Part shown: in pieces, positions 24,693 through 34,350 of the stretch
Numbering within the stretch: position 1 is the stretch's first letter
Layout of the letters: each line of letters begins with the position of its first letter
Source of the DNA: CBDBFG01 sp965204765
GTDB lineage: Bacteria; Pseudomonadota; Alphaproteobacteria; Caedimonadales; UBA9215
Assembly (NCBI GenBank): GCA_965204765.1
Contig: CBDBFG010000004.1
Location: 186,001 to 250,000 of the forward strand
Length of the DNA: 64,000 nt
Direction: 5' to 3'
Notes under the pieces: generated by a model
What the model saw: the letters and a program-made list of their open reading frames with translations, nothing else
Told to the model about the DNA's origin: nothing
Databases searched by the model: none
Made by a program: the position numbers and the translations under genes

Positions 24693-26729
24693 TTATTCTT
24701 TTGCTTTGGTCGCGACCGTATACAAATAATATACAGAGAACAAAAAAGCTGTTAAGCCAATCACAGACGCGCTTGTATCAAAGTTATTCGGTCTAATACT
24801 GAATATTTTTGTAGATTTACATAGTGAAAAAGGTATGGCTAACAAGATACCCACTATGGCTTCACCCGCTATTAATCCAGACGCAAAAAGTACACCTTGT
24901 TGATCAGTTTTTGTCGCACTTTGTGGTTTTGCTTTTTTATTTTTAACTTTTAGATTTCTTTTTGCTAAATATGAGACTAACCCTCCTATAAATACCGGGA
25001 AAACAATAAATAGAGGTAAATAAATACCAACTGCAATTGGCAGGATAGGTGTGGTTATTTCTTTATTAAACGATTTTTGTAAAACTTTTTCGACAATAAT
25101 TAGGCTTATTGCAAATACAATACCTATCGTAAACATTGTCCAATCCATAGTGCCTAATAAAATAGTACGAGATAAATCAGCCATGATTTTTGCTTTGGGA
25201 GCTGCTAACGCAGCGCTGGGATCCATACCAGCTCTTGGAAAGACATCCCCTATACCATAAGCATTATATAACATGTCTAAGATAGGTGCCATAATTACGG
25301 CGCTCACAACCACTCCAAAAATTAACATCATTTGTTGTTTCCATGGAGTAGCACCAACTATTTGACCTGCTTTTAAATCTTGTAAATTATCAGCAGAAGC
25401 AACAGAAGCATTTCCCATAATAGCAACCATTACTATTACTATCCCTGAAACGGACAAAACTTTTAAACTATCTTGTTGAAAATTTATTTCTTGTCCTAAG
25501 CACACAGCTAAAAGCAATACGCTGAATATTAGGCCTAACAGCATTACCCCAGATAATGGGCTGTTCGATGATCCAACTAGACCTGCCATATATCCGGAAA
25601 TAGCGGATGACAAAAATCCAAATAAAACAACGAAAACTACCATCACAGTGATAGAAATCCAATGCAGTGTTGAGCTTATTTCCAAATTAGCGCTATCCAA
25701 TATGTGATGTAACAAATACGCTAGGGGGAATAAGATTAGCACAATACCAATTAAAACGTATTGAAATGGTATATCATGGTCGGTCCTTATAATCTTTTGT
25801 TGTTTAAGTCTCAAATTATTAATCATATTTAGTGATTGTTTAAGAGCTGTTTTAATAGGCTCAAAAATATGAATAACAGACCATAGACCTCCAACAACGA
25901 TCGCACCGATACCAACTATCCTTATTTTGGAATCCCAAATAAATATAGCTGCATCATAAGCAGACATTCCTTCTGGGGATCCGCACAGAAAAGTATAAAG
26001 AGGCACCCCTATTAACCAAGCAGATATACCACCAAACAGCACAGCTAAACCAACTGAAACACCGACTATGTATCCTGCGCCAACTAATACAAACGAAAAA
26101 CCCATTTCTGCACCCATCACGGTTTTACCTTTTTTGGTCCAGTAACCAAGGCTTTCATCCGTTATTATAAATCCTGATTGACAGATCTTTGCTATACCGG
26201 AAAATATGCTACCAATTATTAAATATTTAGCCCCTCCTTTTTTTGCCTTATCACCGATTTTCAACACTTCGGCTGTAGCAACACCCTCAGGAAACTTAAG
26301 CTCACTTTCTATAATAAGGGCTCTCCTTAAAGGAATAGAGAATAGCACTCCTAGTATTCCACCGATCGCAATAATAAAAGATGTTATATAAAAATCTACG
26401 CCATTCCAATATTTCATTATTAGTAGCGCGGGAATGCTAAAAACTACGGCAGATGCTACGGCTTCCCCAGCTGATGCCGAGGTTTGGACAATATTATTTT
26501 CTAATATGGAATATTCTTTAAAAAATTTTAATACAGACATAGAAATAACAGCTGCAGGAATTGTAGCTGCTACGGTCATACCAATTTTAAGACCAAGATA
26601 GGCGTTTGCTCCCCCCATTAATACTGTTAGTATAAGTGACAGCAGGATTGATTTTAAGGTTATCTCTGATACGATCTTACTAGCTGGTATGTAAGGTTTT
26701 AGTGCTGATTTATTCTTATTCTGTGCCAT
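24693..26729 (-). CDS. OPT family oligopeptide/metal-chelate transporter
   Basis: A 678-aa membrane protein with about 14-16 hydrophobic segments. It contains OPT hallmarks: GGANAYLGLKIGMTVAATIP near residues 40-60, QTSASAGEAVASAVVF, LKFPEGVATAEVLK, SADNLQDLKAGQIVGATPWKQ and PRAGMDPSAALAAPKAKIM. It takes up oligopeptides or siderophore-like chelates with protons, fitting a host-associated organism that imports amino acids as peptides. It is a single gene, convergent with the rnd/BPL_N pair. Confidence 0.92.
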   Translation of the reverse strand: MAQNKNKSALKPYIPASKIVSEITLKSILLSLILTVLMGGANAYLGLKIGMTVAATIPAAVISMSVLKFFKEYSILENNIVQTSASAGEAVASAVVFSIPALLIMKYWNGVDFYITSFIIAIGGILGVLFSIPLRRALIIESELKFPEGVATAEVLKIGDKAKKGGAKYLIIGSIFSGIAKICQSGFIITDESLGYWTKKGKTVMGAEMGFSFVLVGAGYIVGVSVGLAVLFGGISAWLIGVPLYTFLCGSPEGMSAYDAAIFIWDSKIRIVGIGAIVVGGLWSVIHIFEPIKTALKQSLNMINNLRLKQQKIIRTDHDIPFQYVLIGIVLILFPLAYLLHHILDSANLEISSTLHWISITVMVVFVVLFGFLSSAISGYMAGLVGSSNSPLSGVMLLGLIFSVLLLAVCLGQEINFQQDSLKVLSVSGIVIVMVAIMGNASVASADNLQDLKAGQIVGATPWKQQMMLIFGVVVSAVIMAPILDMLYNAYGIGDVFPRAGMDPSAALAAPKAKIMADLSRTILLGTMDWTMFTIGIVFAISLIIVEKVLQKSFNKEITTPILPIAVGIYLPLFIVFPVFIGGLVSYLAKRNLKVKNKKAKPQSATKTDQQGVLFASGLIAGEAIVGILLAIPFSLCKSTKIFSIRPNNFDTSASVIGLTAFLFSVYYLYTVATKAKE

Positions 26730-26886
26730 CTATTCCATCAAATTAAAGTGGGGACATTATAGCACACTACGTTGAAAAGATAAATATGTAAACTAGCTAT
26801 TTGTCTAAGTAATCTTTAGAATATTTGTTATACAAATTAATGCATTTTTTTGTTACAATCCCCTTGTGTTAAACGGGTATGTTTTT

Positions 26887-27705
26887 ATGGATGTTAAAAA
26901 AATTGTTAGAACGCTGTTAGTCTTTTTGTTTTCTTCCGGTGGAAAAGATAAGCAAAAGACATTGCAAGAGGAAATTAAATCTTTTGCGTTAATTATAGCG
27001 GTAGCGTTATTGGTAAGGACATTTTTATTTCAGCCGTTTATAATACCTTCTGGTTCTATGAAGCCAAATTTATTGATAGGTGATTGTTTGTTTGTTTCGA
27101 AGTATACCTATGGTTTTACAAAATACTCTTTGCCTTTTAATGTTCCTTTGATAAAGGGTAGAATATTGCAAGATTCAAAACCTAAAATAGGAGATGTGGT
27201 TGTATTTAAAGGACCATATGATCCACAAATTGATTACATTAAAAGAGTCGTGGGGTTGCCTGGTGACTCTGTACAAATGCGTGATGGTATTTTATATATC
27301 AATAATAAGGCTGCCACTGTAAAAGGAGCCAAAGTTTTCGCCGATGATTTATGGATAGAGCGCCATAATGACAAAAGACGTACGGATATAAGGGAAATCA
27401 GTTCCTACATAGAGACATTGCCCAATGGAGTAAGTCATCTTATGGCGAAGAAAGATAAATTTGGTTCTAATATTTTGGATAATACACAAACCTATATAGT
27501 GCCTAGGGGTCACTACTTTATGGTAGGTGATAATCGTGATGAATCGGGCGATAGTAGAGTACAACATCAAATAGGGTTTGTGCCTGAGGATAAAATAATA
27601 GGTAAAGCACAAATAATTTGGTTTTCAACTAAAGCCAAATGGTGGCAAGTCTGGCGATGGATAATAGATATTCGTTATAGTAGACTGTTTAGAAAAATAA
27701 GTTAA
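26887..27705 (+). CDS. lepB: Signal peptidase I
   Basis: Membrane serine protease that removes secretory signal peptides. From ATG 26887 (272 aa) one transmembrane helix (about 32-50) precedes the catalytic PSGSMKP, with nucleophile Ser57, and YIKRVVGLPGD with general base Lys119. YFMVGDNRDESGDSR is box E. GTG 26866 would add seven residues, but the ATG start is more usual. It stands alone here instead of in the lepB-rnc-era operon. Confidence 0.95.
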   Translation: MDVKKIVRTLLVFLFSSGGKDKQKTLQEEIKSFALIIAVALLVRTFLFQPFIIPSGSMKPNLLIGDCLFVSKYTYGFTKYSLPFNVPLIKGRILQDSKPKIGDVVVFKGPYDPQIDYIKRVVGLPGDSVQMRDGILYINNKAATVKGAKVFADDLWIERHNDKRRTDIREISSYIETLPNGVSHLMAKKDKFGSNILDNTQTYIVPRGHYFMVGDNRDESGDSRVQHQIGFVPEDKIIGKAQIIWFSTKAKWWQVWRWIIDIRYSRLFRKIS

Positions 27706-27803
27706 TCATATTATATTTTGGGTGATGAAGATTGAAATCTGTTGGTTATAGGGGCGCGCGTTTATCTACAGAGGAATTTTGTTTTTAAAGACAATAATAC
27801 TAT

Positions 27804-28385
27804 CTAACCTTTAGGTGGTTCTGCACTATTATCAACAAGATCTTTAACCAAATCATCCACATCATTTTCCAATATTTTATCTACGCTGGAATTGGGGGAA
27901 GGTTTGTCTATGGGGCGTCTTTTTACATCTATCAACCAAATATCATATATAGGATGTTCTAAGGAAGAAAGCGAGGGATTGGAAGCAATCATCCAGCCCG
28001 AGAATATTTTTTTTGCTTTGTTTCTGTGTTCTAGTTGTTCTTCTATCACCAAAAATGCCATAGATTCTTTTTGTTCTTCGGGGTTTGCTTTCCAGGCTTT
28101 TAAGATATTTATTTTTAAATTGCCAATATCAATTTGATCGCCTATTTGAGCCTCGATTTGATGTGTTTTACCAGTGATTTTGTCTAAAAATCTGATTACC
28201 GCGACCTTTAATAAAGAGCCATTAGCGTAAGAAGGTGTTAGGTCTATAGATTGAGCAATAATCAGTAATAAGAGGGCTTGGCATAGCGATAGATATTTTT
28301 GACAATTTACATGTGTTCTCATCCTGCTACTGCTCGTATATGAAAGGCGTGTTCCGTCATAGTTGTTTTTGGTGTATAAACTCAT
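27804..28385 (-). CDS. DUF2155 periplasmic protein
   Basis: The 193-aa product carries the alphaproteobacterial DUF2155 domain: VAVIRFLDKITGKTHQIEAQIGD, LKINILKAWKANPEE, AFLVIEEQ, FSGWMIASNPSLSSLEHPIYDIWLIDVK. A signal peptide starts at an internal Met (ATG 28322, QALLLLIIAQS); the upstream ATG at 28385 adds 21 residues without a clear ribosome site, so the true start is open. It follows mlaD by 25 bases in a conserved NDUFA12-mlaD-DUF2155 cluster. Its function is unknown; an envelope role is inferred from mlaD. Confidence 0.85.
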   Translation of the reverse strand: MSLYTKNNYDGTRLSYTSSSRMRTHVNCQKYLSLCQALLLLIIAQSIDLTPSYANGSLLKVAVIRFLDKITGKTHQIEAQIGDQIDIGNLKINILKAWKANPEEQKESMAFLVIEEQLEHRNKAKKIFSGWMIASNPSLSSLEHPIYDIWLIDVKRRPIDKPSPNSSVDKILENDVDDLVKDLVDNSAEPPKG

Positions 28386-28410
28386 AATGCTATGTGGCGC
28401 TAAGGTAAGC

Positions 28411-28857
28411 TCAATCTTTCTTGCCGCTAAAAATAAGTCTACCTATTAAGCTTTCCAGGTTTACAGAAGATTGTGTATGGGTGATTGTTTCACCTGCTTG
28501 TAGAATGTTTTCGTCTCCTCCAGGTACAATAGCCAAGTATTTACTTCCTAATAAGCCATCACTTACTACTTCTGCTGAAGAATCTTTTGGTAATTGTATT
28601 TTGTTATCTAGTGCGAATTTTATATTAGCCAGATATGTGTTAGATTCTATGGCAATACTTTGAACGCTTCCTACTTTCACACCGCTCATTCTTACGTCTG
28701 ATCCTATGGAAATACCATCTACTCTATCAAAAGTGGCATAATAAACACTCGAGCTGTCAGTCTTTTGGCCGCTGTTGTTATATGCAAACACAAAAAATAT
28801 AACCGTTATTAGTAAAATTATAGCTCCAACCATTGTTTCTAAAACGTTTTGTTTCAT
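28411..28857 (-). CDS. mlaD: Phospholipid-transport substrate-binding protein MlaD
   Basis: Periplasmic MCE-domain protein, anchored in the inner membrane, of the Mla phospholipid trafficking system. One N-terminal helix (about 5-27) precedes the MCE domain, YYATFDRVDGISIGSDVRMSG and VKVGSVQSI, with VSDGLLGSKYLAIVPGG after it. From ATG 28857 it is 148 aa; this ATG overlaps the NDUFA12 stop (ATGA) and is preferred over an earlier start at 28884. mlaE and mlaF are not in the window. Confidence 0.92.
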   Translation of the reverse strand: MKQNVLETMVGAIILLITVIFFVFAYNNSGQKTDSSSVYYATFDRVDGISIGSDVRMSGVKVGSVQSIAIESNTYLANIKFALDNKIQLPKDSSAEVVSDGLLGSKYLAIVPGGDENILQAGETITHTQSSVNLESLIGRLIFSGKKD

Positions 28858-29174
28858 AGTGTGTTTCCTTTGTCTGCTTTCCAAGAATTATAATGCAATT
28901 GCTTAGTTTTTGCACTATTAAATATTCCCGCATTTTTTGGTAAGGGTTTTTGTTGTAAAAATTTTTCTTCTGTGTAATGGAGCCATCCGAACCAATTGGC
29001 TGGTATATGTGTGCTTTCCCCTTTATAAATCACCCATCTTTTCGGGGTTTTCTTGTTTTTGCCGAATAATATTTTTTTTTGGTAATATTTGTTTCCGTAG
29101 TCATCTTCGCCTATTAACTCCCCTATGAAGTAGGTAGTTATTAAAGTTTGTAGCAAATTTTTACTGATGTTCAA
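28854..29174 (-). CDS. NDUFA12-family complex I accessory subunit
   Basis: The 106-aa product matches the NDUFA12/B17.2 family, accessory subunits of NADH:ubiquinone oxidoreductase in mitochondria and alphaproteobacteria. It shows GELIGEDDYGNKYYQ, KRWVIYKGESTHIPANWFGWLHY and LHYNSWKADKGNT. It is complete and coupled to mlaD. The gene implies a complex I elsewhere in the genome. Confidence 0.93.
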   Translation of the reverse strand: MNISKNLLQTLITTYFIGELIGEDDYGNKYYQKKILFGKNKKTPKRWVIYKGESTHIPANWFGWLHYTEEKFLQQKPLPKNAGIFNSAKTKQLHYNSWKADKGNTL

Positions 29175-29197
29175 AAAGCTCTCCCCTGATAAAAAAC

Positions 29198-29228
29198 TTG
29201 CATATGTACTAAAAACATATTATATAAT
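29198..29228 (+). promoter_or_regulatory. Possible promoter of the rimP operon
   Basis: TTGCAT (29198-29203) and TATAAT (29223-29228), 19-base spacing. The -10 is perfect but the spacing is long. Transcription from here would give a short leader that runs through the hairpin at 29257-29283. Confidence 0.5.
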
Positions 29229-29256
29229 CCAGTTGAATCTGCAAATAAAATTTCGC

Positions 29257-29283
29257 AGGTGGGTTAATAGCCCACCTTTTTTT
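29257..29283 (+). terminator. Leader terminator/attenuator ahead of rimP
   Basis: Stem AGGTGGG / CCCACCT (29257-29263 with 29271-29277), a 7-base loop, then seven T. It is oriented for the plus strand, lies 18 bases before the rimP ATG, and no plus-strand gene precedes it. It is therefore best read as an attenuator in the leader of the nusA operon. Confidence 0.75.
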
Positions 29284-29300
29284 ATAGCTTGTGATAAATT

Positions 29301-29768
29301 ATGGATTTAAAGACGCAAATATATTCTATTATTAAAAATCCTTTAGAGGGGTTTGGTTATCTCATAGTTGAGGTTAACATCAAAGGTTGCAATAAGTTGG
29401 TGGTGGAAATAGTGATAGAGAAAAAGGACGCATCAGTCTCTATCGAGGATTGTGTCAAGGCTAGTAAAGAGGTGTCAGCAATTTTAGACGTGGAAGACGT
29501 TATAAATAAAACTTACACCTTGGAAGTTTCCTCTCCTGGAGTGTGCAGAGCTCTAAATACCAAAGAAGATTTTCTTAGGTTTGTTGGGGAAAAAGTTAAA
29601 CTTAAAACGAACCTGTTGATAGATGGTTTGGCTTCTTTTAAAGGGGTTATAAGTAAAGCAGATAATGATGGTGTAAGCATTATCTTGGAGGAAAATGGTA
29701 ATATAGTGCCGATTTTGTATGAGTATATTAAAAGTGCAAAATTGAATCCAGATTTGAAATATAGATAA
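29301..29768 (+). CDS. rimP: Ribosome maturation factor RimP
   Basis: 30S subunit maturation factor. The 155-aa product shows LEGFGYLIVEVNI, VEIVIEKKDASVSIEDCVKA, YTLEVSSPGVCRALNTKEDF and a C-terminal SH3-like domain. First gene of rimP-nusA-infB-rbfA-truB-rpsO-pnp, the classical transcription/translation operon. The ribosome site is poor (GTGATAAATT), so translation may depend on the leader hairpin state. Confidence 0.92.
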   Translation: MDLKTQIYSIIKNPLEGFGYLIVEVNIKGCNKLVVEIVIEKKDASVSIEDCVKASKEVSAILDVEDVINKTYTLEVSSPGVCRALNTKEDFLRFVGEKVKLKTNLLIDGLASFKGVISKADNDGVSIILEENGNIVPILYEYIKSAKLNPDLKYR

Positions 29769-29790
29769 TTTGTATAATATAGGAAGAACG

Positions 29791-31284
29791 ATGGTTAAAG
29801 CAAAATCAGAAATTTTGAGCATAGCAGAAGTTGTGGCAAAAGAAAAAAATATAGACCAAGAGCAAATAGTTGCGGCAATGGAAGTAGCTATACAAAAGGC
29901 TAGCCGTGCTAAATATGGTCATGATAAAGACATAAGAGCAACCATTGATAGAAAAACAGGTTCTATAAGTATGTCTGCATATCGAGAAGTGGTCGAAGAT
30001 GTGGAAGATGAGAGTACGCAAATATCTTTGCAAGATGCCGAATATATAAAAGAAAAGATTGGGGTCGGAGAGTACATAGTAGATGAATTACCTCCTTTTG
30101 ATTTTGGGAGGGTAGCGGCGCAGATTGCGAAACAAGTTATTTTTCAGCAGGTTAGAGATGCTGAACGTGCTAAGCAATACGAAGAGTTTAAGGATAAAGT
30201 TGGTGAAATTGTCAGTGGTACAGTTAAGCGCATAGAATATAACAACATTATAGTTGATTTGGGTACTTCTGAGGCCATAATTATGAAGGATCAAACTATT
30301 CCAAGAGAGGTAATGCGTGCAGGAGAAAGAGTGCGTACTTATGTGGAAGATGTCAGGAGAGAAGTAAGAGGGTCGCAAATATTTTTATCTAGAACTCATC
30401 CTCAATTTTTAGCAAAATTATTTACTCAGGAAGTGCCTGAAATATATGACGGACAGATAGAAATTAAGGGAGTAGCGCGCGATCCTGGAAGTCGTGCAAA
30501 GTTTGCAGTATATGTTGGTGATAAGTCTGTTGATCCTGTTGGAATTTGTGTTGGGTTAAGAGGCAGCAGGGTGCAGGCTGTTGTTAGTGAGCTGCACGGA
30601 GAAAAAATAGATATTGTACCATGGTCAGACAATCCAGCTTTGTTTATAGTGAACGCTTTGGTTCCTGCTGAAGTAACGAAAGTTGTATTAGATGAAGATA
30701 TCAACAGAGTAGAAGTTATCGTGCCCGATGACCAGTTAAGTTTAGCAATTGGTAGGGGTGGACAGAATGTTAAATTAGCTAGTATGCTTACCGGATGGAA
30801 TTTGGATATAGTGTCTGAGTCTCAGGAATCCGAGAAGCGAAATGCAGAATTAAAAACTATTTCTAAAGTCTTTATTGAGGCACTGGATATAGATGAGGTT
30901 ATAGCGCATCTACTAATAAATGAAGGATTTAAACGAGTAGAGGAAATATCTGCTGTGCCTCTTGATGACATTCTTGTGATAGATGGATTTGAAGCTGATT
31001 TGGCTGAGGAATTACAAAACAGAGCAAAATCATATGTCGCCGAGCAAGAAAAGAAAAATACTCGCATGTTAAGCGAACTAAAAGTAGAAGAAAAATTAAT
31101 AGAAATGGGAATTTTATCTACTGAAGATCTGTTGGTGTTGGCGGACAAGGGTGTTAAGACATTAGGGGATATTGCAGATTTATCTACGGATGAATTGCTA
31201 GATATACACCCTTCTTTGTCAAGGGATGTTGCTGGTGATGTCATTATGCAGGCTAGAGATATTTGTTTTAAAGATGAAAAATGA
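29791..31284 (+). CDS. nusA: Transcription termination/antitermination protein NusA
   Basis: RNA polymerase-binding factor for pausing, termination and antitermination. NusA N-terminal domain (about 1-125), S1 (about 130-200, GEIVSGTVKRIEYNNIIVDL), KH1/KH2 (about 225-345, ending LAIGRGGQNVKLAS), and C-terminal acidic repeats (about 360-497). From ATG 29791, with GGAAG upstream, it is 497 aa; TTG 29770 is rejected. NusA can autoregulate its own operon, which is relevant to the upstream hairpin. No ylxR homologue lies between it and infB. Confidence 0.97.
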   Translation: MVKAKSEILSIAEVVAKEKNIDQEQIVAAMEVAIQKASRAKYGHDKDIRATIDRKTGSISMSAYREVVEDVEDESTQISLQDAEYIKEKIGVGEYIVDELPPFDFGRVAAQIAKQVIFQQVRDAERAKQYEEFKDKVGEIVSGTVKRIEYNNIIVDLGTSEAIIMKDQTIPREVMRAGERVRTYVEDVRREVRGSQIFLSRTHPQFLAKLFTQEVPEIYDGQIEIKGVARDPGSRAKFAVYVGDKSVDPVGICVGLRGSRVQAVVSELHGEKIDIVPWSDNPALFIVNALVPAEVTKVVLDEDINRVEVIVPDDQLSLAIGRGGQNVKLASMLTGWNLDIVSESQESEKRNAELKTISKVFIEALDIDEVIAHLLINEGFKRVEEISAVPLDDILVIDGFEADLAEELQNRAKSYVAEQEKKNTRMLSELKVEEKLIEMGILSTEDLLVLADKGVKTLGDIADLSTDELLDIHPSLSRDVAGDVIMQARDICFKDEK

Positions 31285-31347
31285 GTTAATATAGACACCA
31301 ATAGTATATGATTGTAATATACAGAACTGAGAAAGTACAATTAAGTA

Positions 31348-33867
31348 ATGACTGAAAAAGATAACAAGATAAAGAGTAAAAATACTTTAAGTCTATCTTC
31401 GAAAAAATTAGAGCTTAAAAAGGTTGTTAATTCTGGGCAAATCAGACAAAGTTTTCCTCATGGAAAATCGAAGGCAGTTTCGTTTGAAGTGAAAAAAAAG
31501 AGGTTTTTAGATAAAGAATCTCTGGCTAAAGAAAAACAAAATAAAATCAAGAGTGATTTATCAGAACAAACCGGTCTGTCTAGTGAAGAAATAGAAGCTC
31601 GTAAGGCGTTACTGAAACAATCTGATCTAGGCTCTGGTAAGCTTTCTAATGAAATGAGTGAAAGTCAAAAACGTCTTGCGGAAATAGAGAAGGAAAGATT
31701 ATCACAAGCCGCTCAGTCACGACAAAAGCCACTAAAATCAGATAAGGTGGATAGCGAGAAGAGAGAGCGCAAAGATTCTAAAAAATCTGTGGATAAAAAA
31801 GCAGTAGAGAATAAATCCGATGTATCATCAAGAGCTGTGGCATCTTCTATAGAAGATGTCCCTTCCCCTAAAGAAACTGATAAAAGGGTAAAAAGTGAAT
31901 ATAAGGATAAAGTCGTAGCTGCCGGTGATTCTGATTCTTCAAGAAAAACTCTTTCTATGGCAAAGCGAGAAAAGCATAAGAAACAACATTTTTCTATTGA
32001 AGACGCTTTGAATGATGATAATGAGGAAAAACAGAAAAGTTTGGCCTCTGTACGTAGGGCTCGTGAAAAGAAAAAAGCTAAACAGACTGTTGAACAACAG
32101 TCTGTAGCAATTGTGAGAGATGTGGTAATTCCAGAAACTATTTCTGTCCAAGAGTTGTCTAATCGTATGGCGGTTAGAGCTGGTGAAGTTATAAAAAAAT
32201 TAATGATGTTGGGTGTGGCGGCTAGCGGTAGTCAAGACATTGATGCTGATACTGCTGAGCTGGTGGCCACTGAATTTGGGCATAAGGTAACGAGAATATC
32301 CGACTCAGATATAGAGAATGATATTTTACCTGTTGAGTGTGCGAAGGAAAATCAGATAATGCGTCCGCCGGTTGTTACTGTGATGGGTCATGTTGATCAC
32401 GGAAAAACTTCGTTGCTTGATAGTATAAGAAAAAGCGATGTTGTTTCCTCAGAATCGGGTGGGATTACGCAACATATAGGGTCGTATCAGGTAGAAACAA
32501 AATCTGGTTGCAAGATTTCGTTTATTGATACTCCTGGCCATGAGGCATTTTCTGAAATGAGGGCTAGAGGAGCTGATATCACAGATATAGTGGTATTGGT
32601 TGTTGCTGCAGATGATGGGGTTAAAACCCAAACTATCGAAGCTATTAATCATGCAAAAGCAGCTAACGTTCCAATAATTGTTGTGATCAATAAAATAGAC
32701 AAACCAGAAGCAAACCCTATGAAAATAAAAAATGAGTTGTTATCTCATGAGTTAGTAGTAGAGGATTTGGGTGGTGAAATTCAGGTTGTCGAGGTGTCTG
32801 CAACCCAAGGTTTGAATATAGATAAACTTGAGGAAGCTATATTATTACAAGCCGAGATGTTGGAGCTTACTGCGGATAATATTTCGACTGCTGTTGGTAG
32901 TGTTATTGAATCTAAGGTAGAAAAGGGTAAGGGTACGGTTACTACTGTATTGATTCAGCGTGGTATATTAAACGTAGGTGATGTGTTTGCGTCGGGCGAG
33001 CATTGGGGGAAAGTAAAAGTTATTACTGATAGTAGAGGATGTAAACTGAGTACGGCTGAACCATCTATGCCAGTAGAAATTATAGGTTTTTCAGGTTCTC
33101 CGTTACCAGGAGAGTCTTTTGTCGTGGTGCAAGATGAAGCAAAAGCCAGAGAAGTAGCTGAATACAGGGCTCATAAGGCAAAACAGAAAAAAGCGCTGGT
33201 ATCTCGTAAAATTTCAAAAGATTTATTGATGCAAGGTGGTGCGGATGAAAGAAAAACGCTTTCTGTGATTATTAAGTCGGACGTCCAAGGATCTGCTGAA
33301 GCGACCATAGGTAGTTTTAGCAAAATTATTAATACTGATGTTAATATCAAGGTTCTGCACTCTGGAGTTGGTGGTATTAATGAAAGTGATGTTACTTTGG
33401 CTTCTACCTGTAATGCGTTAATAATAGGTTTTAATGTAAGGGCTAATAATCAGGCAAGAAATTTGGCGCAAAATTTAGGTATTGAAATTAGGTACTATTC
33501 CATAATTTATGATGTGATAGATGATGTAAAAAAGATACTAAGTGGTATGCTTGATCCAGAATTACGAGAGGAAATAGTTGGATACGCAGAGGTAAGAAAT
33601 GTGTTTAATATTTCTAAAGCCGGCAAGGTTGCGGGTTGTTATGTAACTACAGGAGAAATTCGCAGCAATGCAAGTGTACGATTGTTGCGTGATGATGTTG
33701 TGATACATACTGGAGAAATTCAGTCTCTAAAACGATTTAAAGATGATGCTAAGTCTGTCAAAGAAGGGTACGAGTGTGGTATTACCCTTGATAAATATCA
33801 AGATATCAAGGTTGGCGATAAATTTGAGTGTTTTGCTGTGGAAAAAATAGCTCGTACGGTGGATTAA
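31348..33867 (+). CDS. infB: Translation initiation factor IF-2
   Basis: GTPase that places fMet-tRNA on the 30S subunit. A long charged Lys/Ser/Glu-rich N-terminal region (about 1-250) precedes the IF2_N domain. The G domain has GHVDHGKTS (about 346-354), DTPGHEAF and NKIDKPEA, followed by domains II-IV (HSGVGGINESDV). At 839 aa it is complete. A strong translation unit with rbfA starts 7 bases downstream. Confidence 0.98.
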   Translation: MTEKDNKIKSKNTLSLSSKKLELKKVVNSGQIRQSFPHGKSKAVSFEVKKKRFLDKESLAKEKQNKIKSDLSEQTGLSSEEIEARKALLKQSDLGSGKLSNEMSESQKRLAEIEKERLSQAAQSRQKPLKSDKVDSEKRERKDSKKSVDKKAVENKSDVSSRAVASSIEDVPSPKETDKRVKSEYKDKVVAAGDSDSSRKTLSMAKREKHKKQHFSIEDALNDDNEEKQKSLASVRRAREKKKAKQTVEQQSVAIVRDVVIPETISVQELSNRMAVRAGEVIKKLMMLGVAASGSQDIDADTAELVATEFGHKVTRISDSDIENDILPVECAKENQIMRPPVVTVMGHVDHGKTSLLDSIRKSDVVSSESGGITQHIGSYQVETKSGCKISFIDTPGHEAFSEMRARGADITDIVVLVVAADDGVKTQTIEAINHAKAANVPIIVVINKIDKPEANPMKIKNELLSHELVVEDLGGEIQVVEVSATQGLNIDKLEEAILLQAEMLELTADNISTAVGSVIESKVEKGKGTVTTVLIQRGILNVGDVFASGEHWGKVKVITDSRGCKLSTAEPSMPVEIIGFSGSPLPGESFVVVQDEAKAREVAEYRAHKAKQKKALVSRKISKDLLMQGGADERKTLSVIIKSDVQGSAEATIGSFSKIINTDVNIKVLHSGVGGINESDVTLASTCNALIIGFNVRANNQARNLAQNLGIEIRYYSIIYDVIDDVKKILSGMLDPELREEIVGYAEVRNVFNISKAGKVAGCYVTTGEIRSNASVRLLRDDVVIHTGEIQSLKRFKDDAKSVKEGYECGITLDKYQDIKVGDKFECFAVEKIARTVD

Positions 33868-33874
33868 GGGTGAT

Positions 33875-34249
33875 ATGAAAAAAGAGATTAGTACCAGACA
33901 GCTGAAAGTGGGAGAGCAAATAAAGCATATATTAAGCGATATTTTTGTTAAAAATGATTTTCATAATGAGGTTATAGCTACATCTAGTGTGAGTATCAGT
34001 GAAGTTAGGGTCAGTCCAGATTTGAAAAACAGCACGGTATATGTTTTATCTTTATTAAGTAATGATTTAGAATCTGTGGTGCAAGAGTTAAACTCTATAT
34101 CTTCCAAGATACGTCGGTTATTATCTGAGGAATTGTCTATGAAATTTGTACCTGCTGTACATTTTGCAGTTGATGATGCTTTTTTTGAGGCAAAAAAAGT
34201 AGATACTATATTAAAATCTGATCGTGTAGTAAAAGATTTGGTTAGTTAA
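33875..34249 (+). CDS. rbfA: 30S ribosome-binding factor A
   Basis: Cold-shock 30S maturation factor with a KH-like fold. The 124-aa product has RQLKVGEQIKHILSDIF at the start and SVSISEVRVSPDLKNSTVYV (beta strands) and KFVPAVHFAVDDAFFEA at the end, the typical RbfA pattern. Its position between infB and truB fits. Confidence 0.93.
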   Translation: MKKEISTRQLKVGEQIKHILSDIFVKNDFHNEVIATSSVSISEVRVSPDLKNSTVYVLSLLSNDLESVVQELNSISSKIRRLLSEELSMKFVPAVHFAVDDAFFEAKKVDTILKSDRVVKDLVS

Positions 34250-34350
34250 GTTTTGCAATCAATTATGCTTGATCAAAGAAAATTAGGGATATTGTTGTGC
34301 TTGATGGTAGAACTAAAAATAACCCTATGTAGTCTTATAATTTTGTTGTT

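Noticed and set aside
29770..29790. TTG start of nusA at 29770
   Set aside because: ATG 29791 has GGAAG upstream and the standard NusA N-terminus follows it.
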